Shown here: positions 27,334 to 35,982 of the stretch, in pieces
How positions within the stretch are numbered: position 1 is the stretch's first letter
How the letters are laid out: every line of letters starts with the position of its first letter
Source of the DNA: OM182 bacterium MED-G24
GTDB taxonomy: Bacteria; Pseudomonadota; Gammaproteobacteria; Pseudomonadales; Azotimanducaceae
Assembly (NCBI GenBank): GCA_002457275.1
Contig: NTKD01000003.1
Coordinates: 38,289-78,745 of the forward strand
Direction of reading: 5' to 3'
Length of the DNA stretch: 40,457 nt
Program-made: the position numbers and the translations under genes
The notes under the pieces: generated by a model
Told to the model about the DNA's origin: nothing
The model's database searches: none
Seen by the model: only the letters and a program-made list of their open reading frames with translations

Positions 27334-28892
27334 GCCCTAACGACCCTCACAATCGCTACGGCCATCACACCATAGATCACGATCAATGGCAGTGACGCTA
27401 CGATACTGGCCGTCTGAAGCACTCGCAGACCACCCAGGAAAAGCAGCGACATCGGCAACAGCCCCAGCATCAGGGCCCAGAAGACCCGCTGCCACATCAC
27501 GGGATGTTGTCCTTCAGACAGCGAGCGTGAGGCTCCCACCGCCAGGGTGTACGACGCAGAGTCGTAGGTCGTGGCCGTAAAAATGAGTCCGATGACTGCC
27601 AGATAGATCAACCAGAACGCGCCAAACGGCAGGCTCTCCATCATGGCTGCAATGGCGGTTGCTGGCCCATCCGACTTAACCACCTCGATCACGTCATAGA
27701 GTCCTGACAGCTCCAGGTGCATGGCGTACCCGCCCAGTACGCTGAAAAATACAACGCATCCAAGGGTTCCCCACCCCAGCATGCCAAAGATGACCTGTCG
27801 AATCGTTCGGCCAGATGAAATCCGGCACACAAACATGCCTACAAACGGACCCAGGGCAATCCACCATGCCCAGTAGAAAACCGTCCAGCCTTCTACAAAC
27901 TCTGCACGTTCCATGGGATCCGTCCACGTCGACATGTCCACGAAGTGCTGAAAAACCTGGCCTACAGACGTGACCGCCATCTCCAGGATAAACACCCAGG
28001 GTCCCGCCAGCAGCACGACCAGTACCAGTCCGATCGCCAATACCGCGTTCCAGATACTCAGAACTCGAATGCCACTGTCCATCCCCCGGAATACGCTATA
28101 CGCGACCATCAGCGTGACCACGCCGATGACGCCAAACTGCATCTGGATGTTGTCGGGCCAACCGGTGAGATTATGGATTGCCGCCGACACAACAGACGTG
28201 CCGAAACCGAGTCCCGTGGCCGCGGTCCCCAGCAACCCAACAACAAAAAAGAGATCAATCAATCGACCGAGCCAGCCTTCGGACCATTTTCCGATGACAC
28301 TTGAACAGGACGCACTGAGTCGTAGGCGCGGAATTTTCTGGATATAGAACGAACAGCCCAGCGCAATCGCAGGGAGGCAATAGAGCGCCCACCCGATGGG
28401 TCCCCAATGAAAGATGCCGTAACCCGCTGCCCAAACCAATGCCTGATCGCTGCGTGGCTCGATACCCATCGGCGGTTCTGTGAAATAGTAGACCCATTCA
28501 GCCGCACCCCAGTAGATCAGAGAAGCGCCGATACCGGCACAGAACAACATTGATGCCCAGGCAAACTCACCGTAAGCCGGTTTATCACTACCCAGCTGAA
28601 GGCGTCCGTATCGACTACAGGCCAGCCAGACCAGGAAGATAATCGTGCTGACCGCCGTGATCACATACAAGACGCCAAATCGAGTTGTCAGAAACTCATA
28701 GGTCAGGTTGATGACGTCCGTGCTCCATTCAGGCGCCACGACAATCGGAACCACAACCGAAAACAGAATCGTCGCGCCAAGGATAAAGATAAACCAGTCG
28801 ACCGCTGGCTCTGACGTCTCGGGGATGTGACTGCCTGCTTGAGTACTGATAGGGTGCCTCTCATTCTGCTGTGCTGTGACCAGTGGCGCCAT
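27309..28892 (-). CDS. BCCT-family transporter (betaine/carnitine/choline type)
   Basis: This 527-residue membrane protein has about 12 hydrophobic helices. The BCCT signatures are GIGASLIYWGAAEWVYYF in helix 3, a position used for substrate and ion binding, and the Trp-rich FYWAWWIALGPFVGMF in helix 8, which lines the aromatic box for quaternary ammonium groups. BCCT proteins import glycine betaine, choline, carnitine or DMSP, usually with sodium. The neighbouring BKACE and thioesterase genes suggest carnitine or a similar hydroxylated betaine. No strong ribosome-binding site precedes the ATG. It is divergent from the SDR gene, with 70 bases between the starts. Confidence 0.93.
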   Translation of the reverse strand: MAPLVTAQQNERHPISTQAGSHIPETSEPAVDWFIFILGATILFSVVVPIVVAPEWSTDVINLTYEFLTTRFGVLYVITAVSTIIFLVWLACSRYGRLQLGSDKPAYGEFAWASMLFCAGIGASLIYWGAAEWVYYFTEPPMGIEPRSDQALVWAAGYGIFHWGPIGWALYCLPAIALGCSFYIQKIPRLRLSASCSSVIGKWSEGWLGRLIDLFFVVGLLGTAATGLGFGTSVVSAAIHNLTGWPDNIQMQFGVIGVVTLMVAYSVFRGMDSGIRVLSIWNAVLAIGLVLVVLLAGPWVFILEMAVTSVGQVFQHFVDMSTWTDPMERAEFVEGWTVFYWAWWIALGPFVGMFVCRISSGRTIRQVIFGMLGWGTLGCVVFFSVLGGYAMHLELSGLYDVIEVVKSDGPATAIAAMMESLPFGAFWLIYLAVIGLIFTATTYDSASYTLAVGASRSLSEGQHPVMWQRVFWALMLGLLPMSLLFLGGLRVLQTASIVASLPLIVIYGVMAVAIVRVVRAQSAPVSE

Positions 28893-28903
28893 CCATAATC
28901 AAA

Positions 28904-28945
28904 TGACCGCGCGCCATTGAAACGTGGTCAGACGCAGATTACAAA
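28904..28945 (+). promoter_or_regulatory. Candidate promoter and operator between BCCT and SDR genes
   Basis: TTGAAA at 28917-28922 and TACAAA at 28940-28945 are separated by 17 bases, a sigma-70-like spacing for the SDR gene; the distance to its ribosome-binding site is tight. The same stretch holds the inverted repeat TGACC (28904-28908) and GGTCA (28926-28930), with centres 22 bases apart, about two turns of the helix. It could be the binding site of a dimeric regulator acting on both divergent genes. Confidence 0.35.
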
Positions 28946-28962
28946 TCATCAGAGGAGGTTTG

Positions 28963-29739
28963 ATGAACGAGCAGCGGGTTGCACTGGTCACTGCCGGCGC
29001 GGGCGGTATCGGTCGTTGTATTTCTGAGTCACTGGTGAGCCAGGGCTGGCGGGTCTTCATCTGTGATATCAGTGAAACCGCAGTTGCGGATATCTGCCGT
29101 CAGGACGGTATCGACGGCGCCATCACCGACGTATCCGATCCGGATCAGGTCACTGCCTTGTTTGATGCGTTCCAGGCAAAGCACAAACACCTCGACCTTC
29201 TGGTGAACAATGCCGGGATTGCCGGACCGACTGCAGCGGTAGAGGACATCGATCCCGACGACTGGCAAACCACGATCAGCACGGATCTTTCGGGCCCTTT
29301 CTACATCACCCGTTCCGCCGTCCCATTGCTCAAGGCTCAACAGTCGGGTGCGATCGTCAACATTGCGAGTACGGCGGCATTGTTCGGGTATCCGTTGCGA
29401 TCCCCCTATGCGGCGGCCAAATGGGCCATTGTGGGCCTGACCAAAACCTGGGCGATGGAATTGGGGCCACATAATATCCGCGTCAACGCGATCTGCCCCG
29501 GCAGCGTCAACGGCGAGCGCATCGAACGGGTCATGAACAATGACGCGATTGAACGGGGTGTTTCCGTAGACGAAATTCGATCAACCTATGTTAGCCAGGT
29601 CTCCATGGGCACCTTTGTGGATGCTGAGGAAATCGCAGACATGGTCTTATTCCTTGCCAACGACATGGGAAAACGAATCTCAGGTCAGATCATCGCAGTC
29701 GATGGGCATACAGAAGGTCTGAGCAACAACTTCGACTGA
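28963..29739 (+). CDS. SDR family oxidoreductase, candidate beta-hydroxy-quaternary-amine (carnitine-like) dehydrogenase
   Basis: This 258-residue classical SDR has TAGAGGIG (10-17), Asp35 at the end of strand 2, NNAG (82-85), Ser136, Tyr149 and Lys153. AGAGGAGG lies five bases before the ATG at 28963, a very strong ribosome-binding site. It is divergent from the BCCT transporter and ends four bases before the thioesterase stop. In the known bacterial carnitine pathway the 3-hydroxy group is oxidized by a dehydrogenase of the 3-hydroxyacyl-CoA dehydrogenase family; here the only oxidoreductase in the locus is this SDR, so it may do that step. Function is inferred from context, the family from sequence. 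Confidence 0.88.
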   Translation: MNEQRVALVTAGAGGIGRCISESLVSQGWRVFICDISETAVADICRQDGIDGAITDVSDPDQVTALFDAFQAKHKHLDLLVNNAGIAGPTAAVEDIDPDDWQTTISTDLSGPFYITRSAVPLLKAQQSGAIVNIASTAALFGYPLRSPYAAAKWAIVGLTKTWAMELGPHNIRVNAICPGSVNGERIERVMNNDAIERGVSVDEIRSTYVSQVSMGTFVDAEEIADMVLFLANDMGKRISGQIIAVDGHTEGLSNNFD

Positions 29740-29743
29740 TCTA

Positions 29744-30235
29744 TCAAACATCCGGAAGGAACGGTTCAGCCAAAGCTCTCATCTCATCGCCGATCGTGAC
29801 TGCTTTTCGTGCGTCCGTATCAAAAAGAACGCAGGTACTGGTCAGTGTTGCTGCCACGGAGGACTTGGACAGGTTATACATCTCATAACTGATCGTGACC
29901 GATTTTCCGCCGATACGTTGGAATGACGCGCGAACCTCCAGCAGATCGCCCGCAGGCACTTCATCGGCATAGTCCACCTCGTGACGAACGTCCGCCCAAC
30001 CCACATTGTCATTGCGGGCATCTGATCCGCTCCAACCAAAGACCCTGTAAAAAAACAAATAGGATGCATCATCAAAAATGGCTGTGTAGTGCCGCGTTGT
30101 CATATGACCCATGATGTCGCACAGCCAGGGGTGCGCGACCGCTGTATGAACAGGTACCATCTTGTGCGCTGACCCATCCATATTGTCATTGGATCGGTTG
30201 TCATTCTCTCCGTTGTCGTTAACGGAATCACTCAT
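29744..30235 (-). CDS. Hot-dog-fold acyl-CoA thioesterase (4HBT-like)
   Basis: The protein has 163 residues. The first 25 are polar and Asn/Asp-rich; the hot-dog core then shows MGHMTTRHYTAIFDDASY, with the His and Asp positions typical of 4-hydroxybenzoyl-CoA-type thioesterases, and later VDYADEVPAGDLLEVRA and ISYEMYN. Its start codon overlaps the BKACE stop in TAATG, so translation is coupled. In carnitine degradation a thioesterase of this type hydrolyses betainyl-CoA to glycine betaine; its coupling to BKACE makes that role the best guess. A broader acyl-CoA thioesterase is the alternative. Confidence 0.85.
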   Translation of the reverse strand: MSDSVNDNGENDNRSNDNMDGSAHKMVPVHTAVAHPWLCDIMGHMTTRHYTAIFDDASYLFFYRVFGWSGSDARNDNVGWADVRHEVDYADEVPAGDLLEVRASFQRIGGKSVTISYEMYNLSKSSVAATLTSTCVLFDTDARKAVTIGDEMRALAEPFLPDV

Positions 30236-31128
30236 TACACAACCTGCCTTTTCAGCTGCAGCGTCTGACGCGCCTGTTCAGGCGTTTGCACCTCAGCACC
30301 CATCAACTCGACAATCTGACGTGCTCGTTCAACAAGCTGTGCATTGCTGGCTTTGACCCCTCGCGACAGATAGATGTTGTCTTCGAGACCCACTCTTACA
30401 TGCCCCCCCAACAGCACTGCCTGTGCCACCATCGGCATCTCCATTGCGCCAATAGCAAAACCCGCCCAGTTCGCGCCGCTTGGCAGATTGTCCACCATGG
30501 TCTGGAAGTTTCGCGGTAGATCCTGCGCTCCCCAGCGAATCCCCAAACAGATCTGAAACAAAGGGGGCGCGTCCAGAAGTCCGTCTTCGAGCATTCCCTT
30601 CGCAAACCAGATATGCCCCAGGTCAAAGACCTCAAGTTCGGGCTTGACCCGTATCGCCTGGAGCCGCTTTGCGCCCAGCTCCAACATGTCCGGTGAGGAA
30701 ATGTAGACGTAGTTGCCGCCCGGGTAGTTGAACGAGCCACAGTCCATGGAACAGATTTCCGGAAGCAGTTTCTCAACGTGCGCCAAGCGCTCTACCTCGC
30801 CGACACAGTCTGTATCATCGGTTAAAGCAAGTGGGTTGTCGTCCGGACCCAGATACAGGTCGCCCCCCATCCCTGTTGTCAGATTGATCACGACATCAGT
30901 ATCGCTATCACGAATACGGTCAACCACCTCCTGGTACAGCTCTACCCGACGACTGGGCGCACCTGTATCTGGCTCACGCACATGAATGTGAACAATCGCC
31001 GCACCCGCCTTGGCCGCATCGATACTCGCGGTGGCGATTTCTGCTGGCGTGACCGGCACATGCTCCGATTTACTGGCTGAATCGCCGGAACCTGTCACTG
31101 CACAGGTAATGATCACGTCTCTGTTCAT
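30235..31128 (-). CDS. BKACE (DUF849) beta-keto acid cleavage enzyme
   Basis: The protein has 297 residues, a usual length for BKACE. The Zn-binding HxH is His47-Ile-His49 in VHIHVREPDTGAPS, and Glu249 in the GLEDNIYLSRG motif is a family hallmark. Other family segments are INLTTGMGG and MDCGSFN. BKACE enzymes condense a beta-keto acid with acetyl-CoA and release acetoacetate and a new acyl-CoA. Known substrates include 3-keto-5-aminohexanoate and dehydrocarnitine; the neighbouring BCCT transporter, SDR and thioesterase favour dehydrocarnitine or a similar quaternary-ammonium keto acid. It is first in a two-gene unit with the thioesterase. Confidence 0.92.
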   Translation of the reverse strand: MNRDVIITCAVTGSGDSASKSEHVPVTPAEIATASIDAAKAGAAIVHIHVREPDTGAPSRRVELYQEVVDRIRDSDTDVVINLTTGMGGDLYLGPDDNPLALTDDTDCVGEVERLAHVEKLLPEICSMDCGSFNYPGGNYVYISSPDMLELGAKRLQAIRVKPELEVFDLGHIWFAKGMLEDGLLDAPPLFQICLGIRWGAQDLPRNFQTMVDNLPSGANWAGFAIGAMEMPMVAQAVLLGGHVRVGLEDNIYLSRGVKASNAQLVERARQIVELMGAEVQTPEQARQTLQLKRQVV

Positions 31129-31188
31129 GGTACTCCCGACCTGGATAACTCAGTCGCAGTCTACTTGATCGTTTGATGCGCCGCATGA

Positions 31189-32420
31189 TCACGACGGCAT
31201 CTGCAGCTGCCGTCGAAGCATCTGGTGCGCGAAACCGGGCGATGTCCGCGCCACCTCCACATCATCGCAGCCATCAAACGCCGCATACTCCCGGATCGCT
31301 TTGACAAAATCCGCGAGAACGGGGTCGAAGGTCGTCGGGGTATTGAACACCGGTTCAAGATGAAGCGACTTGATCTCAAATAACCTCCTGCCACGATGGG
31401 ATTTACAGTCCATCCGGCCCATGAAGTTTTTGCCAACCACCACCGGTAAACAAAAATAGCCATACTGCCGTTTTTCCTCGGGGACGAAACACTCAATCTG
31501 GTAATCGAAACCAAAGACGCTTGCCAGACGCTCGCGTTCCGTCACCAGGTTGTCGAACGGCGAAAGGATGATCACATTGGATGATAGCCGCGGTAGACGT
31601 GCGTCAAAGAGTTCCGGCAATCCCCACATTTTCTCGCCCTGCTCATCTGTAAACAGCATCAAATCCCCGTCCGCAACCTGGCGTTCGAGTTCATTCAGCA
31701 GTGCTTTCCTGACCGCAACTCCCCGCGCGGGGTAGGTCAGCGTTCGATAGCTCGCAAACCCATGCGCCTGCAACACGGAAATGATGAGGTAGCTACGTAG
31801 TAACCCATATCGGGTTTGCTCGTATCAATATTCGAAGGCACCACCCGTTCCGTGAGATCGAAAGACTTTTCCATACCCTCACGGGCAGAGACCATCAGGT
31901 CCCCCTGGTAATACAACATCTCCAGCGCTCGTTTCGCCGGTTTCCACTGCCACCAGCCACCGCTCCTGTGTTCACCCACCTCGAAATCCCGCGACCGCAG
32001 CGGACCTTCGTCTCGAATCCTGCCCAGGACCCGGGCAATGAGTTCACGGTCCTTTTTCCCGGCACGAAACTGACGCTGATTCATCTCTCGCCGCCACGCC
32101 ATGTGGTGACTCGTGAAACGAAACTCGGGCATGGGCCGGTACGCCGCTACCGGAAATCGGTATTCAAAGATCTCCCTTTCTCTCAGCAGATGTTCCAGAT
32201 GGTCGAGATCACCGCCAGGTACTCGTCTACGGAGGATATGACGATGCGCACGAACCACAACAGAGATGGAATCCAGTTGTAGGTATCCCAATTGCTGAAT
32301 CATCCGTCTCACGCCACCACGGCCCCGGCCAAAATGAAACGCTTTCTGCAGTCCCTGTTGTGCGAGCGCAATACCTCGCAGTCTCTTCGCGTCCACAATG
32401 GGTAGCGGTAACCTTCCCAA
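31189..32420 (-). pseudogene. ycaQ: YcaQ-like winged-helix DNA glycosylase, single frameshift
   Basis: The two halves together give about 410 residues of a YcaQ-type protein (HTH_42 family; Escherichia coli YcaQ unhooks DNA interstrand crosslinks). The N-terminal part starts at the TTG at 32420, preceded by GGAG, and shows GYLQLDSISVVVRAH and FEYRFPVAAYRPMPEF. The C-terminal part shows YLIISVLQAHGFASYRTLTY, WGLPELFDARLPRL and IILSPFDN. The frame changes at about 31810-31820; restoring one base in the AAA run at 31815-31817 would give a continuous frame. With only one lesion in an A-run, a sequencing error is a real alternative to a pseudogene. Confidence 0.78.
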
Positions 32421-32550
32421 ATTTGGCTCCTCGTCAGGTTCCCAAGGCTGTCCGGTCTAAAGAATTCACCGAAATAGGACGATATCCGACAGGATTGTCA
32501 CCAAGGTCGCAACTTTCCTACCATTCGTCAGCTTCAACGCCCCATTACGG

Positions 32551-32578
32551 TGTTGGTAGCACGGATACACGGTACAAT
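32551..32578 (+). promoter_or_regulatory. Candidate sigma-70 promoter for the outer-membrane protein gene
   Basis: TGTTGG at 32551-32556 and TACAAT at 32573-32578 are 16 bases apart. The -10 element is good and the -35 element is weak. The predicted transcript start lies about 35-40 bases before the ATG at 32622, with AAGAAGAG in between. The spacing and the lack of any other candidate in this 200-base spacer support it modestly. Confidence 0.35.
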
Positions 32579-32621
32579 TAATGCGGCCAACGGGTCACGG
32601 GTAAAAGAAGAGATTTGACCA

Positions 32622-33311
32622 ATGAAATCAGGTTCTTTTCGATCAATTGTCATGGGTTCGCTGATCATAGCGGGTCTTTCATTCCCTGCGATGAGTATGG
32701 GTGCAGATAAAGAAGGAGCCGGACTCGGTATCGGGCTCAGATACAGCACGCTCGGCGGTGGTGTTGAGATTGGCAAGTCGCTGGGTAAACATTTCGGCGT
32801 TCGCCTTGGTCTGAACAGCTTTTCCGAGAACGCGACCGAGGAAATCGACGGCATTCAATACGACGCAGTGCTTGATCTTTCCTCTACGTCGCTGATGCTC
32901 GACTGGTACCCGTTTGCAGGTTCTATCCACTTCACCGCAGGCTATGTCAACAGCGACAATGAGCTGATTGGTCGGGCCACACCGACAGGGTCCGTGGACA
33001 TTGGCGGCGAGGTCGTGGTGCCAGTCACTGCAGGAGACCTTGTCCTCGACGGTAACATCCAGATCGGAAGCGGCCTGTTTTTTGGTCTTGGCTTTGGCAA
33101 TGTTCCGCGTAAAGGTTTCGGACTCGTTCTCGAAGCAGGTGTTATCCAATCCGGTGCTCCTGATATCACTCTCGCAGTTTCAGGCGACCCGGGACTCATC
33201 GCAGCCATCGATCAAGGTGATATCGACGCTGAAGTTGCGGCCATGCAGGATGATCTTGAAGAGTTTGACCTCTTCCCTGTCATCGCGCTGGGCTTCTCCT
33301 ACGGATTCTGA
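32622..33311 (+). CDS. Outer-membrane beta-barrel protein (probable)
   Basis: The protein has 229 residues, with a signal peptide (about 1-28, ending in PAMSMGA). The mature part has alternating strands such as LGIGLRYSTLGGGVEIGKSL and LMLDWYPFAGSIHFTAGYV, and it ends FPVIALGFSYGF with a terminal Phe, as expected for outer-membrane barrels. The pattern is like proteins sometimes annotated as outer-membrane beta-barrel domain proteins of about 200-240 residues; I do not assign a ligand. It stands alone between the ycaQ remnant and the APS-kinase fusion, with a stable hairpin just after its stop. Confidence 0.78.
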   Translation: MKSGSFRSIVMGSLIIAGLSFPAMSMGADKEGAGLGIGLRYSTLGGGVEIGKSLGKHFGVRLGLNSFSENATEEIDGIQYDAVLDLSSTSLMLDWYPFAGSIHFTAGYVNSDNELIGRATPTGSVDIGGEVVVPVTAGDLVLDGNIQIGSGLFFGLGFGNVPRKGFGLVLEAGVIQSGAPDITLAVSGDPGLIAAIDQGDIDAEVAAMQDDLEEFDLFPVIALGFSYGF

Positions 33312-33319
33312 ACGTCAAC

Positions 33320-33351
33320 GGAGCTTTGTGGTGATCCCACCGAAAAGCTCC
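33320..33351 (+). terminator. Terminator-like hairpin after the outer-membrane protein gene
   Basis: GGAGCTTT (33320-33327) pairs with AAAGCTCC (33344-33351), and the inner GGTG/CACC adds a second short stem. The structure begins eight bases after the stop codon. No long T-run follows, so it may act as a weak or rho-assisted terminator. Confidence 0.5.
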
Positions 33352-33452
33352 CATCTCGTCTATTAGGATTGTGGCAACGCTACGATCGCGATGTCTTTTT
33401 TTAGGAGGGAGATCGGTCTGCGGCATTCTCCATGTGAGATGCACTCACTGGC

Positions 33453-34943
33453 TCAGACAAACCTTCGTCCTGTGGCGATATCGTTCTCTGCCAGTAGATC
33501 GCAAACCGAACTCGCACACTCCGCCGGACTCAGCTCGTGGGTCAGTACCTCAAGCTCAGGTGAAATGGGCGCCTCGTAGTCACTGTCAATCCCTGTGAAA
33601 TTCGGTATCTCACCTGCACGTGCTTTCTTGTAAAGCCCCTTTGGGTCACGCGCTTCGGCAACCGATAGCGGCACGTTGACGTAGACTTCAAAAAACTCGC
33701 CTTCGCTGAACAACTGCCTTGCCAGATCCCGCTCTGAACGAAACGGTGAGATAAAAGACGTCAGCACCACGAGTCCTGCATCAACCATGAGCCGAGCTAC
33801 CTCCGCCACGCGACGGATATTCTCAACCCGATCGGCGTCAGTAAATCCAAGATCCTTGTTCAAGCCGTGGCGTACATTGTCCCCGTCGAGGACATATGTC
33901 CGTACTTCCTGACGATGCAGTTCCTGCTCTACAGTGTTGGCAACGGTCGATTTACCAGAGCCTGACAACCCCGTAAACCACACTACGGCACCTTTGTGGT
34001 CGTTCAGGCGTTCACGGTCAACACGGCCGATACTCAGTTCCTGACGGTGGACATTCTGCGCCCGTCGCAACGAGTGCGAGAGGACGCCCATCCCAACGAC
34101 ATCTCCAGAGTAGTGATCCATCAACGTGAACGTTGCGAGCGACCTTGTCGTCGACACGTCATCAAATGCGACCTCCTGTGTAAGCCCCAGGGTCACACTG
34201 ACACAGTCACCGGTGCCAATCTTCCGCACTGACAAATGCTGGTAGTTATGTGGGTCATAACGATGCTTCAATTCTGACACGGTCGCACGACGGATCTGTC
34301 CACCAATCACCACATCATATGGGCGCCCTTCAAAACCATCGTCCTCACCAAGCCAGATCAGATCAGCTTTGAACTGGTCAGATACCTCCGGTACCTCTCC
34401 CGAACGACAGAGGACAGCACCAGGCGTAATGGCAGAATGCAGGGACACCAGTGAAAGACTGACCACATCGCCGTCAATCTCATGGTTCCCGACTTCACAC
34501 TGACCGCTACTGCTTGTGGTCGCGGCCTGAATCGAAATCCCGTTCTCGGGTCCCCCGGATAGCCTTCTGCCTTGAACCCTGTCGCCATCGACCTCATCAA
34601 CCATCATCCGGAATGGATCGGTCCCAAGATCGACAGGGCCCACCATCGAGCCTGCGTCAAAACGATTCAAGGCGACGATATCAATATCAATACCCAGTCG
34701 TTCAGCGGCATCGGTCGCCACGCTCATTTCACTGCGATCGGCAACGACAACAATGCGGTCAGGAACCAGGCATCGACATGTCAGCAGGATCTTCTGAAGA
34801 TCCAAACCAGGCGCATAAACGACAATGGTATGTGCAGCCAATAGCGCCGGATCTGTGTCAGCAACAATTTCAGTCCCTTCCGGGCACTCGATGCGACCTT
34901 CCTCTCGAACCTCTTCAGAGGCGATGATGAACACGGGAATCAA
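33453..34943 (-). CDS. APS kinase fused to CysN domains II-III, lacking the GTPase domain
   Basis: The protein has 496 residues. Residues about 320-496 are a complete adenylylsulfate kinase with P-loop GLSGSGKS (325-332), [16 protein letters not shown] and DPKGLYKKA. Residues about 109-315 match the EF-Tu-like domains II and III of CysN/CysNC, seen in [38 protein letters not shown]. In CysNC these are preceded by a GTPase domain of about 220 residues. Here there are instead only about 105 residues with no P-loop, no DxxG and no NKxD; a VALNRFD segment is only a faint echo. No cysD neighbour is seen. The protein should make PAPS from APS but cannot be a normal sulfurylase GTPase subunit. Confidence 0.88.
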   Translation of the reverse strand: MIPVFIIASEEVREEGRIECPEGTEIVADTDPALLAAHTIVVYAPGLDLQKILLTCRCLVPDRIVVVADRSEMSVATDAAERLGIDIDIVALNRFDAGSMVGPVDLGTDPFRMMVDEVDGDRVQGRRLSGGPENGISIQAATTSSSGQCEVGNHEIDGDVVSLSLVSLHSAITPGAVLCRSGEVPEVSDQFKADLIWLGEDDGFEGRPYDVVIGGQIRRATVSELKHRYDPHNYQHLSVRKIGTGDCVSVTLGLTQEVAFDDVSTTRSLATFTLMDHYSGDVVGMGVLSHSLRRAQNVHRQELSIGRVDRERLNDHKGAVVWFTGLSGSGKSTVANTVEQELHRQEVRTYVLDGDNVRHGLNKDLGFTDADRVENIRRVAEVARLMVDAGLVVLTSFISPFRSERDLARQLFSEGEFFEVYVNVPLSVAEARDPKGLYKKARAGEIPNFTGIDSDYEAPISPELEVLTHELSPAECASSVCDLLAENDIATGRRFV

Positions 34944-34957
34944 TCATTCAGCCCTGA

Positions 34958-35848
34958 TTAGGTACGACCCAGTCTGGCGTCATGTTTCTCCCACATGGAC
35001 ACCATCTGTTTTGCGGTGCCTTCATGATCACCCTTCACGGCCAGCATGCCGCCATCGACCACCAGATCAATGCCTGTGACCCACCGACCTTCATCGCTGC
35101 CAAGGTAGACGCACGCCATCGCAATATCCCACGCCTCACCACCAGGACCGGTCAGGGGCATGATGCCGCCGTTAACGGCGTCAACGAAACGGTCGAGTCG
35201 CGTCTGAGCTTCGTCTTTCGACAATTGTCTTCCGTTGGTGTGGCCACCCCAGAAGATGGGCGTCGCGATCGCTCCAGGGCTCACGGCGTTGACCCGGATA
35301 CCCATCGGCCCGAGCTGCATTGCAGCCGCTTTGGTGTAATTTGAAAGACCGGCTTTGGCTGCGGAGTAGAGCGGATCTGCTGCCACTTCTGCCTGGTGCG
35401 CACCTTTAGACGAATTATTGATGATCGACCCGGTCTTCTGTTTTCTCATGATCGGAGATGCGTGTTTTGTCGCCACCATGCACGACCCGAGGAGATACCA
35501 CTGTGAATATTTGAATGATTCCTCATCGATATCCTCGATGTTAAACGCATGGTGTTTACCGGGCATGCTCGAGGAACCACCGGCGTTGTTGAACAACACA
35601 TCCAGGCGTCCCCACTTCTCAACAGCGGTGTCGATGACGTTCTTGATCTGATCTTCGTAAAGTACATCGGCTTTCACGAAGACGGCTGCTCCGTCAGGCT
35701 GACGAGACTCGACCTCTGCGCCGAGTTCCTCGTTTCGGCCGCAGAAAACAACCTTTGCGCCTTCTCTACAGTACGCATCGACGGTTGCTTCCCCTATGCC
35801 GCTGGTCGCACCCGTGATGACTGCGACCTTGCCATCCAAACGTCCCAT
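34958..35848 (-). CDS. SDR family oxidoreductase
   Basis: This 296-residue classical SDR has TGATSGIG (12-19), NNAG (87-90), a Ser in INNSSKG (146-147), Tyr161 and Lys165 (LYSAAKAG). Arg38 after strand 2 (CGRN) favours NADPH. The segment between residues 91 and 112 is longer than usual and includes a second His pair. The start at 35848 has GGAGA six bases before; the alternative at 35893 lacks one. It lies 15 bases upstream of the APS-kinase fusion on the same strand, so the two are probably co-transcribed, although a shared pathway is not obvious. Confidence 0.9.
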   Translation of the reverse strand: MGRLDGKVAVITGATSGIGEATVDAYCREGAKVVFCGRNEELGAEVESRQPDGAAVFVKADVLYEDQIKNVIDTAVEKWGRLDVLFNNAGGSSSMPGKHHAFNIEDIDEESFKYSQWYLLGSCMVATKHASPIMRKQKTGSIINNSSKGAHQAEVAADPLYSAAKAGLSNYTKAAAMQLGPMGIRVNAVSPGAIATPIFWGGHTNGRQLSKDEAQTRLDRFVDAVNGGIMPLTGPGGEAWDIAMACVYLGSDEGRWVTGIDLVVDGGMLAVKGDHEGTAKQMVSMWEKHDARLGRT

Positions 35849-35946
35849 GAATCTCTCCGCATGTGCATCAGCGGCCATAGTAGGGGTTCGCACCTCAGCA
35901 GTGCAATACGTAAAACCACAGGGAGTGGTTCATCGTGAGGAGGATT

Positions 35947-35972
35947 CACGGACAGCCCTTCGGCTGCCCGTG
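35947..35972 (-). terminator. Hairpin after the EF-G gene
   Basis: On the minus strand CACGGGCAGCC pairs with GGCTGTCCGTG across a GAAG loop, with one G-U pair in an otherwise perfect 11-base stem. It starts about ten bases after the fusA stop. The bases after it are not a U-run, so it could be a stabilising hairpin or a weak terminator. Confidence 0.55.
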
Positions 35973-35982
35973 AGAGCCGGTA

